Positions 7,810 to 15,116 of a stretch of 64,000 nucleotides of DNA are shown piece by piece (position 1 is the first letter of the stretch; the number at the start of each line of letters is the position of its first letter). Both the position numbers and the translations under genes were made by a program. This stretch comes from Butyrivibrio sp. (GTDB taxonomy: Bacteria; Bacillota; Clostridia; Lachnospirales; Lachnospiraceae). The stretch is taken from NCBI RefSeq assembly GCF_015056685.1, contig NZ_SVFW01000012.1:17628-81627 (forward strand). Reading direction: 5' to 3'. The notes beneath the pieces are model-generated. The model searched no databases. It worked only from the letters and a program-made list of their open reading frames with translations, and was not told where the DNA came from.

Positions 7810-8187
7810 TCAAAACCTCGTTCCACATTTCGGGCAAAAATCAAAATCCTCAGTTGTCTCGTATCCGCACTGCCTGCATCTCTTATAGCCAGTAGTAAAT
7901 CCTCTTCCACTGCTTACCTGAGTCAGATGACTTGGCAGTATCTCTACCTCCTCGCCCCTGGCAATCATCTTACCAATCTCCGGATCAAGCTCATAAACAG
8001 TTCCGCAGCAGCTAGTCTGCACATAGTAATGTCTGTTCCACTTGAAAGTCGGTATAAAGAAAAGAGACAGCACTGTATATGTCATAAACACGTTGAAACG
8101 TCCATATTTCCCGCAGATGGAACAAGTGATCAGCTGATTAAAGTTAAAATCTTTCCTGCCATCTGTGATTCCCATGATAAAAAACAT
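7810..8187 (-). CDS. Zinc-ribbon membrane-associated protein
   Basis: 125 residues. An N-terminal CSICGK and a C-terminal zinc ribbon CRQCGYETTEDFDFCPKCGTRF flank a short hydrophobic stretch (MTYTVLSLFFIPTF) and the sequence WNRHYYVQTSCCGTVYELD. This architecture is common in uncharacterised zinc-ribbon proteins of Clostridia. No enzyme motif. First gene of a run with mazG and the DUF523 gene. Confidence 0.75.
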   Translation of the reverse strand: MFFIMGITDGRKDFNFNQLITCSICGKYGRFNVFMTYTVLSLFFIPTFKWNRHYYVQTSCCGTVYELDPEIGKMIARGEEVEILPSHLTQVSSGRGFTTGYKRCRQCGYETTEDFDFCPKCGTRF

Positions 8188-8276
8188 TTATCTCTTCACC
8201 CCTGTTTTATATATTTTGCAAGCTCAGAGTTTTGCTGTAAAAAGAACTGATCTCTGACTATCTGCTTTATCCTGCC

Positions 8277-8579
8277 TTAAACCTCATAATCCAGACAGCT
8301 TCTGATCTTGGTATAAGGTCTTACCTTGGAATCAGCCACTGCTACATGCTCAGGATGCACAGAATATCCCTTAAGTGCCTCTACACTCTCAAAAGTTGAA
8401 TCAAGCATCAGGTCTGCGTTAGAGGATTCAAGGCCATTTATGTTAACCTTGATATCAACAATCCCGGGGACCTTGCCCTTTAATCCCTCAAGCCCTTCTT
8501 TGATTCCCTGCTTGATAGCCACCTTCTCCTCTGCAGAAAGCTCATCCTTAAGTGTCCATAAAATCACATGCTTAACCAT
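8277..8579 (-). CDS. Dabb-family (stress-responsive alpha/beta barrel) protein
   Basis: 100 residues from MVKHVILWTLKDELSAEEK, the standard start of Dabb proteins; the conserved HP...HV pair is seen in YSVHPEHVAVADSKVRPY. The fold is a ferredoxin-like dimeric barrel with varied roles. The start is set by AAAGGGA upstream. The 5' region (TATCCATTACC, 8630-8640) recurs at 19240 upstream of a recombinase fragment, so this gene's leader was copied elsewhere. Confidence 0.8.
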   Translation of the reverse strand: MVKHVILWTLKDELSAEEKVAIKQGIKEGLEGLKGKVPGIVDIKVNINGLESSNADLMLDSTFESVEALKGYSVHPEHVAVADSKVRPYTKIRSCLDYEV

Positions 8580-8649
8580 TTTCGTTCCCTTTATCCTTTC
8601 CATCAAATTCCTTATTCCGCTCAATCGTATCCATTACCAAATATCCCTC

Positions 8650-8961
8650 TTAACACCCTTTCCTTCCACTTTTATGGTCTTCTATAGAGCAAGCATCAGG
8701 TGTTCCATATTCAATTAAGCCCACAACCGCAGGATCAAGAGTTATACTGCCATCTTCGAGAACAAAGGCTGGTATGCCAACATCGCCAATTTCCTTGGAA
8801 TGATCGAATGCCGGATTGGTATCGCGAAGTCTGGTAAAAGCTCCCATGTTCCTGATATTCTCGCCGATGTTAATATACTCAAATTCATTCTCACGCCCAA
8901 TTATCTGCTCATGGATGTAATCGCAGTAGGGACATGTAGGCATTCCGTAAATCTTAATCAT
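8650..8961 (-). CDS. Glutaredoxin-like thioredoxin-fold protein
   Basis: 103 residues with the redox motif CPYC at residues 10-13 (YGMPTCPYCDYIHEQI) and a cis-proline strand near GIPAFVLEDGSI. This is the glutaredoxin-like family; the tail CSIEDHKSGRKGC holds two more Cys. GGAGGG seven bases before ATG sets the start. The matching segment is missing from the second copy of this block at 19270, which jumps from the 8665 equivalent to the 9107 equivalent. Confidence 0.8.
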   Translation of the reverse strand: MIKIYGMPTCPYCDYIHEQIIGRENEFEYINIGENIRNMGAFTRLRDTNPAFDHSKEIGDVGIPAFVLEDGSITLDPAVVGLIEYGTPDACSIEDHKSGRKGC

Positions 8962-9125
8962 TGTTTTCCCTCCAATATCAAATCAATCAAGAAGTCTTCA
9001 TATACTATCAACTAATTATAAAAAAAAATCTTTCTGTTTTACTACTGCCCTCGTCAATTATCTTGAATTATATTCCAATTGAACTTTCTAGTAGCTTTTG
9101 TTCTGCTACCATTCATATTCTTGTA

Positions 9126-9423
9126 ATATAGGCAGTGTGTTTAAGAGGCATGGCTCTGCCTATATCGCATTTTTCTTAAATAGAGGCAGTGCTTTTTAGA
9201 CGTCCGGTTCTGCCTCTATTATACTTTTTATAAATATAGGCAGAGAATTTTAGCCCTATTTTTCTGCCTCTCTAGCGCTTTTTACAATATAGGCAGAACA
9301 ATTACTGCAAAATCAACTGCCTCTATTCCCTATCCCTTTAATATAGGCAGAGCACCAACCAAAAAATCAACTGCTCCATTCACAAATTCCTTGATATAGG
9401 CAGATTTGCCGTATTTTTGCACT
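9126..9423. repeat. Inverted-repeat array, family 2 (ATATAGGCAG), six units
   Basis: GGCAG arms at 9131, 9185, 9239, 9292, 9346 and 9399: period 53-54. In units 1-5 the distance from GGCAG to the CTGCC (or CTGCT) arm is exactly 20 nt; the full arm is up to ATATAGGCAG/CTGCCTATAT. Unit 6 has lost its right arm where it meets a gene fragment. Cores differ from unit to unit. Confidence 0.85.
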
Positions 9424-9548
9424 GAACAAGGTATGGCTACACTGATAACGATGTTGCCTTCCAATGTAAGTCTCTTCTGTGCTTCCATAAATTCATTCTT
9501 AAAACGTGTGCTACCACACAAAGTTATTACTAGATATTTACCAACCAT
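9330..9548 (-). pseudogene. 5' fragment of a nucleoside 2-deoxyribosyltransferase-like gene fused to array sequence
   Basis: The first 37 residues, MVGKYLVITLCGSTRFKNEF onward to NIVISV, match the start of the intact protein at 25389-25724. After that the frame runs into the family 2 array and codes unrelated residues until a stop at 9330. The catalytic second half is gone, so no enzyme is expected. The ribosome binding site (AGGAAAAGG) is still present, so a short peptide could be made. Confidence 0.8.
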
Positions 9549-9604
9549 AGCCTTTTCCTCACTTATCTACCATTATATTAAATCCCACTTGTATTTGCTT
9601 CATA

Positions 9605-9800
9605 ATTCTTTCATAACATTTTTAATTTCAATTAAAGTTCAAATCGTAATATAAAGACATCAAGAAGAACACAACTTCTTGACCCCACATAAAACAAAAC
9701 TTTTCATAACACACCCCTTCGGTAAAGCACCGAAGGGTCCTCCCTAAAACAACGCCGCTACATTCCCTAATTCAGGAAATATAGCGGCTTAATATATTCT
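9605..9800 (+). repeat. Triple-hairpin dispersed element, copy 2
   Basis: Same three hairpins as at 1441, with a longer shared 5' flank (TTCTTTCATAACATTTTTAA). It follows directly after the array and gene fragment, and the same order is found at 19290-19850. Confidence 0.8.
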
Positions 9801-9830
9801 CATTAATCCCTTAGCGCTATAATTGTCATA

Positions 9831-9862
9831 TGAAAATACTACTAGTGATCGATATTCAAGTT
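9831..9862 (+). pseudogene. 5' fragment of an isochorismatase-like gene
   Basis: The bases from the upstream TATAAT through ATGAAAATACTACTAGTGAT and a further 12 bases match the start of the intact gene at 22679 (MKILLVID.Q), then diverge. Only about ten codons remain. A hairpin terminator follows. Confidence 0.7.
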
Positions 9863-9913
9863 AATATTGTATTGTTCTGTATGGTATATTCAGCCATTTA
9901 GCTGCCAAAATAA

Positions 9914-9967
9914 AAGGATGCCCTGACTGCAGTTTTAGCTACAATCAGATACATCCTTACTTTTTTC
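9914..9967 (+). terminator. Hairpin terminator
   Basis: AAGGATG...CTGA pairs with TCAG...CATCCTT, followed by a run of T on the plus strand. It could stop readthrough from the left and, less well, from the secreted-protein operon on the minus strand. Confidence 0.65.
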
Positions 9968-10011
9968 GGTATTATGTTATTATAGGAACTCAATCGCCTA
10001 AATACTACTGC

Positions 10012-10584
10012 TTATGGATGGCAGTGTCCGCAAGAAGAATATCCCTGGGCAATGATATCATCGCGGCTTAATGAAGATGTCGCATAGTTTTCAGGTTTGA
10101 TTTTCTTAACGTCATTACAAGATGGGTAATGAAACTTCTTGGTGCTGGTATTCAGAACGTAAGATGCCTCAGTCTGCTGTTGTGACGGGATATTATAAGT
10201 ATCGAAACCATTTCCGCCATTACTTTTTGTTCCCTTAGAAGCTGTTCCTGCTGTCGATGTAGTTGTATCAGAAGCTGTAGTTGTGGCTGCTATAGCAACC
10301 CTGCCTTCAGCTTTTCCATGTTCATTATAGTGCTTTAAAAGAGCATCTCCATCAGCGCCTATGGCTGTCTGAAGATCCACGTTATTTATATAGTAGTCAT
10401 AGGCATTAAAGGTTGTGGTGTTTCCCTTGTAGGTCTTTAAGGCCTGTACTTCTTTTGATTCCGTTGCTGTTGCTGAAGCCGTAGTTCCTGCTGCCAAAGC
10501 CACTTTTGCAGGAGCAAAAACTCCAAATACCATTGTTGCAGCTAATACCACTGTTAATAACTGTTTCTTGATAAGATACTTCAT
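10012..10584 (-). CDS. Secreted protein with C-terminal Cys/His (Ada-like) module
   Basis: 190 residues: signal peptide (MKYLIKKQLLTVVLAATMVF, cleavage near ALAA), a domain with FNAYDYYINNVDLQTAIGADGDALLKHYNEHGKAEGR (a short repeat typical of exported Lachnospiraceae proteins), a Thr/Ser/Gly linker, and a C-terminal KKFHYPSC...SRDDIIAQGYSSCGHCHP module. The module matches the zinc-binding tail found on many secreted nucleases, and the neighbouring nuclease carries the same one. Second gene after the riboswitch, 21 bp downstream of the nuclease gene, so probably c-di-GMP controlled. Confidence 0.75.
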   Translation of the reverse strand: MKYLIKKQLLTVVLAATMVFGVFAPAKVALAAGTTASATATESKEVQALKTYKGNTTTFNAYDYYINNVDLQTAIGADGDALLKHYNEHGKAEGRVAIAATTTASDTTTSTAGTASKGTKSNGGNGFDTYNIPSQQQTEASYVLNTSTKKFHYPSCNDVKKIKPENYATSSLSRDDIIAQGYSSCGHCHP

Positions 10585-10605
10585 TTCTTGTCCCTCCTGG
10601 TGTTC

Positions 10606-11574
10606 TTATGGGTTACATTTCTTACATGGAACGTATCCCTGATTTATAAGGTCATCCCTTGAACCTTCATAATAAAGTTTATTCTTTTCCTTCATGTCAC
10701 TTACACTGCTGCATGACGGATAATGAAACTTCTTGGTATTTTTATTGGCAATATAACTTGCACTCTGGGGAGGTTGGTCGGCTTGCTCAGACTGTGCTTC
10801 AACTGCTGTTTCAGTTTGAACTGGCGAGCTTTTTGTGATCTCCTGCTCTGTCTCATTTGAAGTTATGACAAAGCCTTCATCAAGCTGGTTACTGCCATCT
10901 GCATAATTGATCAGGACTCCAGGCTGTACGTTGTAGCAGAATACATTGAAACTTACTCCACTTCCGCCATCTTCTACAGAGTAAGCTTCCATCTTCACAC
11001 CATCGCAAAGGAGATTATTACCTGAGAAGATTGGCGTAACCCTGTACATCACATGATTTCCAGTTGATTCTACGTATCCGGCAACCCTGTTCTCATAGGG
11101 AAGCATTCCCTCGATATTAAAATATCTTGTCCCAGTTATAAGATTCTTTTCGTTAGCGTTTTCGCCAGTCAGCTGGTATCCGATGAGATGACATCTATTG
11201 TAAAGATATGGCGGTTCAGAATTTACAATTCCCGGGTATTTGTTTTGGTTCCAGCCCGTGGGCTTAACAGAACCGATAGAACCACGCTCTTCAGTTGGCA
11301 TTATGTCCTTGCCAACACAGGCCATTGCTGCTGTGCATCGTCCAAGCGAATCAAAATTTCCATAGCTTTCATAAGAATCTGTGGTGATTTCATCCGCCGT
11401 AAACTCTGGAACATTATTATTTATAGCTACTGATGCGCTTCCGGCAAAAGATGCTGCTGATTCCGCTGCCTCTACCTGAATCGCTGACAGATTGAGCGAG
11501 AAAACTGTACATATCAGCAATTCGAAAGCAATTATCAGCGCATATGTACTTGTAGCAGTTCTCTTTTCCCTCAT
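10606..11574 (-). CDS. Secreted DNA/RNA non-specific endonuclease (EndA-like) with Cys/His tail
   Basis: 322 residues. An N-terminal signal helix (ALIIAFELLICTVFSL) precedes a beta-beta-alpha-metal nuclease domain: LGRCTAAMACVG, then YNRCHLIGYQLTGEN (the His of the DRGH-type motif, here NRCH), NLITGTRYFNIEGMLPYEN with the metal-binding Asn, and NHVMYRVTPIF. These are the marks of DNA-entry and secreted nucleases of Firmicutes. The C-terminal KKFHYPSCSSVSD...GYVPCKKCNP is the Ada-like zinc module shared with the next gene. The start has GAGGAAG upstream, just after a riboswitch terminator. Likely degrades extracellular DNA. Confidence 0.88.
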   Translation of the reverse strand: MREKRTATSTYALIIAFELLICTVFSLNLSAIQVEAAESAASFAGSASVAINNNVPEFTADEITTDSYESYGNFDSLGRCTAAMACVGKDIMPTEERGSIGSVKPTGWNQNKYPGIVNSEPPYLYNRCHLIGYQLTGENANEKNLITGTRYFNIEGMLPYENRVAGYVESTGNHVMYRVTPIFSGNNLLCDGVKMEAYSVEDGGSGVSFNVFCYNVQPGVLINYADGSNQLDEGFVITSNETEQEITKSSPVQTETAVEAQSEQADQPPQSASYIANKNTKKFHYPSCSSVSDMKEKNKLYYEGSRDDLINQGYVPCKKCNP

Positions 11575-11590
11575 CAGTTCTTCCTCTTAT

Positions 11591-11619
11591 AAAACAAAAA
11601 CACCGCAAAGCTGCGGTGT
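11591..11619 (-). terminator. Riboswitch-linked intrinsic terminator
   Basis: ACACCGCA and TGCGGTGT form an 8-bp stem followed on the minus strand by TTTTTGTTTT, placed between the aptamer and the nuclease start codon. This is the expected expression platform of a transcriptional riboswitch. Confidence 0.8.
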
Positions 11620-11702
11620 GTAGTTGCAGCTGGCTGACTCATTAAGTCCCTGTAGCTTTGTGTCGCCGGATCACTCCGGTTTTACCTAAGTATTTCACTA
11701 CA
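11620..11702 (-). promoter_or_regulatory. c-di-GMP-I (GEMM) riboswitch aptamer
   Basis: Read on the minus strand: GGTAAAACC, a CCGGA-GTGA-TCCGG hairpin with a GNRA loop, then GACACAAAGCTACAGGG, and GCCAGCTGCAAC. These are the conserved landmarks of the GEMM-I aptamer. The base before the TAAAA is G, which favours c-di-GMP over cGAMP. P1 can form between TGTAGT and ACTACA; an upstream CACTACA (11708-11714) could pair with the same 5' strand instead. Confidence 0.8.
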
Positions 11703-11836
11703 AACATTGTAGTGCCCATGTTATATTCAATCAATCAAATTTCTATTAACAAAACATTAAAAATATGTCTTTTCCCACCGTAATAGTGGTAATTTCAGGT
11801 TTATTGGTAAGGCAGCTCTTCATCATAATAAATTCT

Positions 11837-13213
11837 TCATTCCCACGGTCTTTCAGGATTGCCTTCTTTGGAAGGATCCTTATATTCATACCTCTGTGGA
11901 TCTTTTCCAATATTTCTGAAATATTCCTTTATATCTTTTTCATGACCGATATCATTAGGCTCATAAAATGTCATGTCTTTTATTGCATCCGGGAGATACT
12001 GCTGCTCTACCCAATGATTGGGATAATTGTGAGCATATTTATATCCTACACCTCTTCCAAGTTTGGCAGCTCCTTTATATGAGGAATCCTGCAGATAAGG
12101 AGGGATTGGAAGGTTTCCGGTTTCTCTTACTGTCTGCAATACCTTCTCTATCCCGAGATAAGCTGCATTGGACTTAGGCGCAGAGGCTATATAGGTTGCT
12201 GCCTGGGCAAGAATGATCCTTCCTTCAGGCATTCCGACACGCTCAACTGCAATTGCGGCTGATGATGCAACACATATTGCCATGGGATCCGCGTTTCCAA
12301 CCTCCTCAGATGCTGCAACCAGCATTCTCCTGGCTATGTACTTAACATCCTCTCCTGCAGCAAGCATGCGTCCAAGATAGTAAAGTGCTGCATCAGGATC
12401 CGATCCGCACATGGATTCTATAAATGCTGCTATGGTGTCATAGTGGTTATCACCGGTCTTATCATAGCGAATCGCTTTCTTCTGGATGCATTCCTCTGCT
12501 ACCGCAAGATCTACATGGATCTTTGCATCTGCTGAAGGCTTTGTGGTGAGCACTGCCAGCTCTATTGCATTGAGCGCCGCTCTGGCATCGCCATCTGCTA
12601 TGTCTGCAAGGAAATCTGCCGCTTCATCCGTTATCTCTGCGTTATACTGCTTTACACCTCTGTCTGACTCAAAAGCTCTTTTTATGAGAGTCAGAATGTT
12701 TTCTTTAGAGAGAGGCTTTAGTTCAAATATCCTTGACCTTGATATAAGCGCTCCATTCACTTCAAAGTAAGGATTCTCAGTAGTAGCACCTATCAGTATC
12801 AGTGTGCCGTCTTCGACGTATGGAAGCAGGTAATCCTGCTGTGCCTTATTAAATCTGTGTATCTCGTCGATGAAAAGAATTGTCTTTCTTCCATATCCGC
12901 CAAGGTTGTTCTTGGCAGTCTCAACTACGGATTCCATATCTTTTTTACCGGCTATTGTAGCGTTGACCTGATGGAAATCTGCCGAGGTAGTATTGGCAAT
13001 CACTTTTGCAAGTGTTGTCTTTCCTACCCCGGGAGGTCCATAAAGGATTATTGAGCTTAGTCTGTCTGCCTTTATAGCACGATAAAGCAGCTTGTCTTCG
13101 CCGATTATATCTTCCTGCCCCACAACTTCATCAAGTGTCTGTGGGCGCATTCTTGCAGCTAAAGGCGCTTCTTTTTCTTTTCTATTGCCTGCCATATATT
13201 CAAAGAGATCCAT
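11837..13213 (-). CDS. rarA: Replication-associated recombination protein A (MgsA/RarA AAA+ ATPase)
   Basis: About 458 residues from MDLFEYMAGNRKEKEAPLAA, the usual RarA start, with AAAGGAG ten bases upstream. The AAA+ core shows RMRPQTLDEVVGQEDI, Walker A GPPGVGKTT (near 59), Walker B FIDEIHRFNKAQQD (near 114), sensor ATTENPYFEVN and arginine finger SRSRIFEL. The C-terminal half has the clamp-loader-like YDKTGDNHYDTIAAFIESMCGSDPDAALYYL and the RarA tail NHWVEQQYLPD. RarA acts at stalled replication forks. Nothing is missing. The neighbours are unrelated. Confidence 0.95.
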   Translation of the reverse strand: MDLFEYMAGNRKEKEAPLAARMRPQTLDEVVGQEDIIGEDKLLYRAIKADRLSSIILYGPPGVGKTTLAKVIANTTSADFHQVNATIAGKKDMESVVETAKNNLGGYGRKTILFIDEIHRFNKAQQDYLLPYVEDGTLILIGATTENPYFEVNGALISRSRIFELKPLSKENILTLIKRAFESDRGVKQYNAEITDEAADFLADIADGDARAALNAIELAVLTTKPSADAKIHVDLAVAEECIQKKAIRYDKTGDNHYDTIAAFIESMCGSDPDAALYYLGRMLAAGEDVKYIARRMLVAASEEVGNADPMAICVASSAAIAVERVGMPEGRIILAQAATYIASAPKSNAAYLGIEKVLQTVRETGNLPIPPYLQDSSYKGAAKLGRGVGYKYAHNYPNHWVEQQYLPDAIKDMTFYEPNDIGHEKDIKEYFRNIGKDPQRYEYKDPSKEGNPERPWE

Positions 13214-13276
13214 ATCAGCATATGCTCCTTTGTTCAATTTTACTCTTTGTAGCAAAAGAGATATAAATAACAGAGA

Positions 13277-14179
13277 TCAGTACTTAACGGAACCAATCGT
13301 AAGTCCCTTAATAAAATACTTCTGAAAAAAGGGATATGCGATCATAACCGGGAGAATGACTACCACGACGGTCGCCATTGTCGCGGAGTACTGCGGAACC
13401 CTTCCCTGCATGGCTGCAAGTGCGGTGGAAGGGATATTTCTGTTTGATAAAAGTGTTTCTATACTCCTTTGTATATTGATCAGAAGAAGCTGCAAAGGCT
13501 TCTTTTTATTACTCTCCATAAAAAGAAGAGCGTTCTGCCAATCATTCCAGTACATGGTTGCCATCATAAATCCAACAGATGCCAATGCCGGCTTCATAAG
13601 CGGAAATACAATTCTGAAAAAAATGGTATACTCTCCGGCTCCGTCAATTCTGGCAGAGTCCATTAACTCCCCCGGCACACTGCTTGCGATATAGGTCCTT
13701 AGGATAATGACATAGATGGTCTGCACACTTTGCGGCAATATCAATAGCAGAATATTATCCTTCATATGGTAAAGAGATGTGTATACGATATACATTGATA
13801 GTTGTCCGCCGCTGAAAAGCATGGGAATCATGAGAAATACCGTCAGAAACTTCCTTAAGGGAAAGTCCTTCCTGATCAGGACATATCCATACATGCTCAT
13901 AACAAGTATTCCGAATAGGGTTCCTGCAGCTGTGACAAATATGGTTACTCCATAGGATACGAATAGCTGCTTCTCATATTTTAAAACCACACGAAAACCA
14001 TTCAGCGACAAAGTGGAAGGAAATAGTCTGTATCCTTCATTTGCAAGGACAGTCTCATCAGTAAATGCAGCTATAAAGACAAACAGGACTGGAATTGCTA
14101 CGGCAATCGTCAATAGCAGCAACATCAAAAAAAGAACCAGCTCCCCGGTTGTTATCTTTTTATTTCTTTTCTTTTGCAT
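13277..14179 (-). CDS. Sugar ABC transporter permease (CUT1, LplC/YtcP-like)
   Basis: About 300 residues with six membrane helices. The EAA loop, which contacts the ATPase, is YIASSVPGELMDSARIDGAGEYTIFFRIVFPLMKP. The C-terminus FQKYFIKGLTIGSVKY is typical of the second permease of CUT1 importers. The start is taken as the ATG giving MQKKRNKK, eleven bases after AGGGGG; a GTG four codons earlier overlaps that site. Last gene of the operon SBP, MATE, permease, permease. No ATPase gene is present, so a shared MsmX-type ATPase is expected. Confidence 0.9.
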   Translation of the reverse strand: MQKKRNKKITTGELVLFLMLLLLTIAVAIPVLFVFIAAFTDETVLANEGYRLFPSTLSLNGFRVVLKYEKQLFVSYGVTIFVTAAGTLFGILVMSMYGYVLIRKDFPLRKFLTVFLMIPMLFSGGQLSMYIVYTSLYHMKDNILLLILPQSVQTIYVIILRTYIASSVPGELMDSARIDGAGEYTIFFRIVFPLMKPALASVGFMMATMYWNDWQNALLFMESNKKKPLQLLLINIQRSIETLLSNRNIPSTALAAMQGRVPQYSATMATVVVVILPVMIAYPFFQKYFIKGLTIGSVKY

Positions 14180-14194
14180 CGATTCCGCCACCCC

Positions 14195-15097
14195 CTAAAA
14201 CAAAGAATCATCAGGATTGATCCTGCGCACCGCCGCGTTGGCGAGTAGGATCAGAATGGCTCCGACAACCGATTGGAAAAACGATGCCGCCGCAGTAAAT
14301 CCGAAATCAGCGTTATGGAAAACGGCGTTTAAAATATACGAATCCAGAACCTGCGTAGTATTATATAGCGATCCGCTGTTCCTTGTCACCTGATAAAACA
14401 ACCCCGTATCAGAGTGCATGATCCCTCCGACAGATAAAAGGAGCATTATGGTAACCATGGGCTTCAGTAAGGGAAGGGTGATGTGCCATATCTGCTGCCA
14501 CTTCCCCGCCCCATCCATTTGTGCCGCTTCATACAATTCAGGATCGATCCCCGCAAGTACTGACATGTAAAGCACCGCTCCATAGCCGGTACTGCTCCAC
14601 AGTTTTACGATAGTCAGAATCACCGGCCAGTACTTTGCCTCCAGGTACCATCTCACAGATAAGCCAAACAGATGATTGATCATTCCCATATCAGGACTTA
14701 AGAACGCATAAACAATGAACTGCACAGCGGTAAATGATATAAATACCGGGATCACAAATATGCTCTGCATCACTTTCCCGACCCTTTTAAAAACCAGCTG
14801 ATCCATCGCTATGGCCAGACTGATCTCCAGGATCATTCCCGTAACCGTAAATATCACGTAATACATAAGTGTATTACGTGTAATGGTAAAAAATGTGGAT
14901 CTGGATGCGATCAGAAACTTAAAATTATCAAGTCCGCTCCACGGACTGTTCAATATTCCCAGACTGTAATCAAAATCCTTAAAGGCCAGTACCAAGCCTC
15001 CCATAACCATATAATCAAAAAAGAAAAGGATGAGAAATCCGGGAAGCGCCATTAAGATGAGTGCCCGGAATCTCCAAAGTTTCTTCATGAAGCTCAT
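14195..15097 (-). CDS. Sugar ABC transporter permease (CUT1, LplB/YteP-like)
   Basis: 300 residues with six helices. The start region FRALILMALPGFLILFFFDYMVMGGLVLAFKDFDYSLGI is typical of LplB-type permeases, and the EAA loop is MSVLAGIDPELYEAAQMDGAGKWQQIWHITLPLLKP. GGAGG lies just before the ATG. It pairs with the downstream permease to form the membrane channel of the importer. LplB/LplC-type systems import complex oligosaccharides or modified sugars; the substrate here cannot be read from sequence. Confidence 0.9.
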   Translation of the reverse strand: MSFMKKLWRFRALILMALPGFLILFFFDYMVMGGLVLAFKDFDYSLGILNSPWSGLDNFKFLIASRSTFFTITRNTLMYYVIFTVTGMILEISLAIAMDQLVFKRVGKVMQSIFVIPVFISFTAVQFIVYAFLSPDMGMINHLFGLSVRWYLEAKYWPVILTIVKLWSSTGYGAVLYMSVLAGIDPELYEAAQMDGAGKWQQIWHITLPLLKPMVTIMLLLSVGGIMHSDTGLFYQVTRNSGSLYNTTQVLDSYILNAVFHNADFGFTAAASFFQSVVGAILILLANAAVRRINPDDSLF

Positions 15098-15116
15098 CCT
15101 GTTGCCCTCCTAAAGA

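Noticed and set aside
11620..11714. cGAMP-type GEMM variant
   Set aside because: The diagnostic position before the TAAAA reads G, as in c-di-GMP aptamers; only probing would settle it.
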